DNA of 10,003 bases from Bacillota bacterium (GTDB lineage: Bacteria; Bacillota_E; Sulfobacillia; Sulfobacillales; Sulfobacillaceae): assembly GCA_021820645.1 (NCBI GenBank), contig JAKADJ010000062.1, forward strand, positions 1 to 10,003. The letters are read 5' to 3'. This document shows, one piece after another, positions 8,453-10,003 of this stretch. The first letter of the stretch is position 1. Each line of letters begins with the position of its first letter. The translations under genes and the position numbers were made by a program. The notes under the pieces are model-generated. The model had not been told where the DNA came from. It saw only the letters and a program-made list of their open reading frames with translations, and did not search any database.

Positions 8453-8942
8453 TGGCCATTCCTCCTTGTAATTTGCCCACAGTCCTCACTGGATCTGCGT
8501 TTCGTAATCGCGGCCAAAGGCCGGTCTGGGACACCGCTTGCACCTGCCCAGCATGGAGTTCGACCCAACGGGTCAGGTCGTGTTGGCAACCTGTCACCCG
8601 GTAACGGCCATGGGTGTGATCTTCTTCTAAAACGGTCACTCCATCCGTCCTTTGGATCTCTTGCTGCGGTGCCACTTGGACCTCCATCCAGGTTGGCTGT
8701 TGGGATGGCTCCACCCGATAGACACGGCGAACGCCCTTATGACGAAATAGTTGCCGCATTATCCACTCGGCTCGCCGGGGATCTCCCTCGATTCCCACAT
8801 GGGCAACCATCGACCCCTCATGAGGAGCCGTCTGCACGGTCAGGTGTTGGATCACAATGTTGCGCTGGCCCAGCAACAATAAGAGACGTTGTAGGGCACC
8901 GAGACCATCCTGCATCTCAATTCCGATAGTGTGGTTCGTCAC
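8397..8942 (-). CDS. ilvN: Diverged acetolactate synthase regulatory (small) subunit
   Basis: This is probably the ACT-domain partner of IlvB, which activates AHAS and mediates valine feedback in the family. It has 181 residues. An N-terminal ACT domain (about 5-75) is recognisable from [17 protein letters not shown] and [11 protein letters not shown] second, shortened and weakly conserved domain follows (about 84-148), with about nine residues fewer in the linker than E. coli IlvH. The tail after about 155 is basic and overlaps ilvC. Aligned by eye to IlvH, valine-site residues Asn11 and Asn29 become Asp and Val, while Gly14 is kept. The start is GTG at 8942, with GGGGGAGGG (8957-8949) 6 nt upstream. 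The frame stays open to 9065 but that part is T-box RNA. It is first in the operon, just after the terminator. The family call is fairly sure; feedback behaviour is inference. Confidence 0.82.
   Translation of the reverse strand: MTNHTIGIEMQDGLGALQRLLLLLGQRNIVIQHLTVQTAPHEGSMVAHVGIEGDPRRAEWIMRQLFRHKGVRRVYRVEPSQQPTWMEVQVAPQQEIQRTDGVTVLEEDHTHGRYRVTGCQHDLTRWVELHAGQVQAVSQTGLWPRLRNADPVRTVGKLQGGMASERKVILRRQRRSRVASR
8461..8467 (-). promoter_or_regulatory. ilvC ribosome binding site inside ilvN
   Basis: AAGGAGG lies 8 nt upstream of the ilvC GTG (8452) and decides that start. It sits inside the ilvN coding sequence. An ATG in the ilvN frame (8459-8457) lies between this site and the GTG, too close to the site to be the better start, and it would not read ilvC. 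Confidence 0.8.
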
Positions 8943-8948
8943 GCAAAT

Positions 8949-8957
8949 CCCTCCCCC
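8949..8957 (-). promoter_or_regulatory. ilvN ribosome binding site
   Basis: GGGGGAGGG lies 6 nt upstream of the GTG at 8942 and fixes the ilvN start downstream of the attenuator. The longer open frame reaching 9065 is therefore excluded as the coding start. Confidence 0.75.
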
Positions 8958-8964
8958 TGTTCGC

Positions 8965-8997
8965 AAAACAAAAATGGTCCCTTTCTGTGAAAGGGAC
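8965..8997 (-). terminator. Intrinsic terminator (attenuator) of the T-box leader
   Basis: On the minus strand GTCCCTTTC (8997-8989), loop ACA, and GAAAGGGAC (8985-8977) form a perfect 9-bp stem. It is followed by CA and the T-tract TTTTTGTTTT (8974-8965). The 5' arm shares CCCTT with the antiterminator, so the two structures exclude each other. The tract ends 8 nt before the ilvN ribosome binding site, so read-through decides expression of the whole operon. Confidence 0.94.
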
Positions 8998-9199
8998 GCC
9001 TTAGCGTGGTACCACCCTTGTTTACCCTCTATTGAGAGCCTCTCGTAATGGATAACGGACATCACCCGGCTTTATCTACACCCCGTAGGGTTCGGAAAGC
9101 ATGGGCTCGAGGGTGAGAAGATATAGACGTAACCTTAGGCTTTCACCGAATCCTAAGTCGCTGTGTGCTACACTCCTACATCTATTCCCTGTCATAGCC
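8965..9199 (-). ncRNA. T-box leader, probably sensing uncharged tRNA-Leu
   Basis: The T-box core AAGGGTGGTACCACG is at 9019-9005. Its UGGU can pair with an ACCA tRNA end. The antiterminator is AAGGG (9019-9015), bulge UGGUACC, ACGC, loop UAAG, GCGU, CCCUU (8995-8991). Upstream, the Stem I apex shows AGCGA (9162-9158), then CUUAGG pairing with CCUAAG (9157-9152 with 9139-9134) around GGUGAAAG, the conserved GNUG loop. GUAGC (9171-9167) can pair with GUUAC (9133-9129). A CUC followed by A lies at 9117-9115, about 30 nt after GGUG, where the specifier codon is expected. AGGG (9190-9187) and CCCU (9113-9110) would close the stem below it. Small hairpins at 9091-9080 (UACG loop) and 9044-9034 fit the linker and Stem III. 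The T-box class is clear. The Leu specifier is an inference (AUC at 9122-9120 and GUC at 9128-9126 are alternatives). I could not place a convincing promoter; TTGCCT and TATGAC (9217-9191) have only a 15-nt spacer and would cut into the stem. Confidence 0.92.
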
Positions 9200-9780
9200 T
9201 GTAGGCAAGCGAGGCAAATGCCCCACGTGCAAGTTCAATTAAAGCGCCGAACCTGCCACGGGTTTTTTATCCCCACGGTGTAGCTCATCAGTAGTGAGAG
9301 CCTGTACCGCTTGGTCCTTCCGAGCAATTGTCGGTGGATCCCTAGGTACACTTCGACTGAATTTAAGTCTCTAGTTATTAGTGATTCGCGTAACAAAGTG
9401 AAATTCCTGCTGACTTTAAAAATTTTTTTCGTCAAGGCAACGATATCATCGGATTCCTATGCCTGGTTAGACTCAAGGAGACCGGATGGTGCCGGACAGT
9501 CTCTCTTGGCACGAGACGCTCACAAGCGACACATTATGACACTCCCTATGGGGTCACGATAAAGGCTCCCTATCGGTTTGTGTGAACGGGACTCCGGCAT
9601 TTTCATCCGTCAGCCCAGTCTATGCCTAGGGACGCCTCTCTATGACAAGAAGCCCAAAGCGGTTCTGCCAAGCCGGGGGATTCCTATAAGCACGGACATT
9701 ACGTCAGCTATCGTTACTAGTGCCAAAGTCCATCCAAGGTGTTTGGTCCCTGACCATCTAATCCCTCCCCGATATACGGG
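9200..9780. other. About 580 bp without a recognisable gene
   Basis: No open frame here resembles a known protein on either strand. The longest ones (9311-9562 plus, 9235-9435 minus) look like chance frames. The stretch holds a stem-loop (9474-9508), an A/T run AAAAATTTTTTT (9418-9429), and an imperfect inverted repeat of TTTAAGTC (9362-9369) with GACTTTAAA (9412-9420). GGATTCCTAT occurs twice (9451-9460 and 9678-9687). It probably contains the promoter of the T-box operon, but no -35/-10 pair is convincing. Decayed coding or transposon DNA is possible but not shown. Confidence 0.6.
9474..9508. repeat. Imperfect stem-loop in the intergenic region
   Basis: CAAG-GAGAC-CGG, loop ATGGTG, CCG, unpaired GACA, GTCTC, bulged T, CTTG make a 12-bp interrupted stem. 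There is no T-tract next to it on either strand, so it does not look like a standard terminator. Its function is unknown. Confidence 0.4.
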
Positions 9781-10003
9781 TCACCAGCCCGCAATCCATT
9801 CTTTCACGAGTCGTTCGACCTCTTCTACCGTACCATGCTCTAACAAAAATCGGATCTGGTAAGTCGGTGCTACCCAACGATAAAACCGAATACGGTCCCT
9901 ATAGCGATCGGGTGCCGATCCGGATTCCCATCCCGACCAGTCAAAGGCTGGGTCTCCTACCATTAAATCCCCAAAGTCAATGATCCCGCTTATCTTTCCG
10001 GCG
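9781..10003 (-). CDS. Phosphotransferase of the APH/choline kinase fold (C-terminal part)
   Basis: This is the last 73 codons of a minus-strand gene that runs off the right edge and ends with TGA at 9783-9781. The visible part begins AGKISGIIDFGDLMVGDPAFDW. IIDFGD carries the metal-binding Asp of the protein-kinase-like DFG motif, and GDPAFDW is the usual follow-on of aminoglycoside phosphotransferase-type enzymes. The catalytic HxDxxxxN loop should lie upstream, outside the window. After the motif come helical segments ending KEWIAGW. The family includes antibiotic kinases, homoserine and choline kinases and many uncharacterised members, so resistance cannot be inferred. It is co-directional with the amino acid operon but about 580 bp upstream of its leader. 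No convincing terminator was seen after it, only a 4-bp CCCG/CGGG stem. Confidence 0.85.
   Translation of the reverse strand, partial: AGKISGIIDFGDLMVGDPAFDWSGWESGSAPDRYRDRIRFYRWVAPTYQIRFLLEHGTVEEVERLVKEWIAGW

Noticed and set aside
8943..9065. In-frame upstream extension of ilvN beginning with ATG at 9065
   Set aside because: It runs through the T-box core and terminator, has no family similarity, and the GTG at 8942 has a strong ribosome binding site.
9235..9562. Small open frames between the T-box and the phosphotransferase (9235-9435 minus, 9311-9562 plus)
   Set aside because: No recognisable motifs, no good ribosome binding sites, and composition unlike the neighbouring genes.
9451..9687. 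Repeated 10-mer GGATTCCTAT as ends of an insertion sequence
   Set aside because: Too short, direct rather than inverted, and no transposase-like frame lies between the copies.

Overview
The window carries one long minus-strand biosynthetic operon for branched-chain amino acids plus prephenate dehydratase. It is headed by a T-box (tRNA-sensing) leader. T-box control, Gram-positive style AGGAGG ribosome binding sites and frequent GTG starts point to a member of the Bacillota (Firmicutes) with moderately high GC. A Sulfobacillus-like or clostridial relative is possible, but this is an inference from style and not a species identification.

Layout, read right to left in the direction of transcription. 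At the right edge is the 3' end of an aminoglycoside-phosphotransferase-fold gene (9781-10003). About 580 bases follow with no recognisable gene (about 9200-9780). Next comes the T-box leader (about 8965-9199) with a likely Leu CUC specifier, an antiterminator and a competing intrinsic terminator. The operon proper is ilvN (diverged AHAS regulatory subunit), ilvC, leuA, leuB, ilvB, ilvE and pheA. The genes are tightly packed: ilvN and ilvC overlap by 56 nt, the next four junctions have gaps of 3-37 nt, and ilvE and pheA share an ATGA. After a 145-nt gap with a possible promoter and a palindrome comes an aldo/keto reductase gene (229-1203). The left edge may hold the 3' end of a plus-strand gene ending at 127, convergent with the reductase.

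How the genes work together: IlvB/IlvN make acetolactate or acetohydroxybutyrate, IlvC reduces and isomerises it, and IlvE performs the final transamination to Val, Ile and Leu. LeuA and LeuB supply the first step and the dehydrogenase step of the leucine branch. The dehydratase IlvD and the isomerase LeuCD are not in the window and must be encoded elsewhere. PheA, at the end, makes phenylpyruvate, so part of Phe synthesis would be co-transcribed under the leader.

I did not find an undescribed system. The most noteworthy points are the degenerate valine-binding site of IlvN, the placement of ilvN far from ilvB, the ilvN/ilvC overlap, the coupling of pheA to a leucine-type T-box, and an unexplained gene-free stretch with stem-loop potential upstream of the leader.
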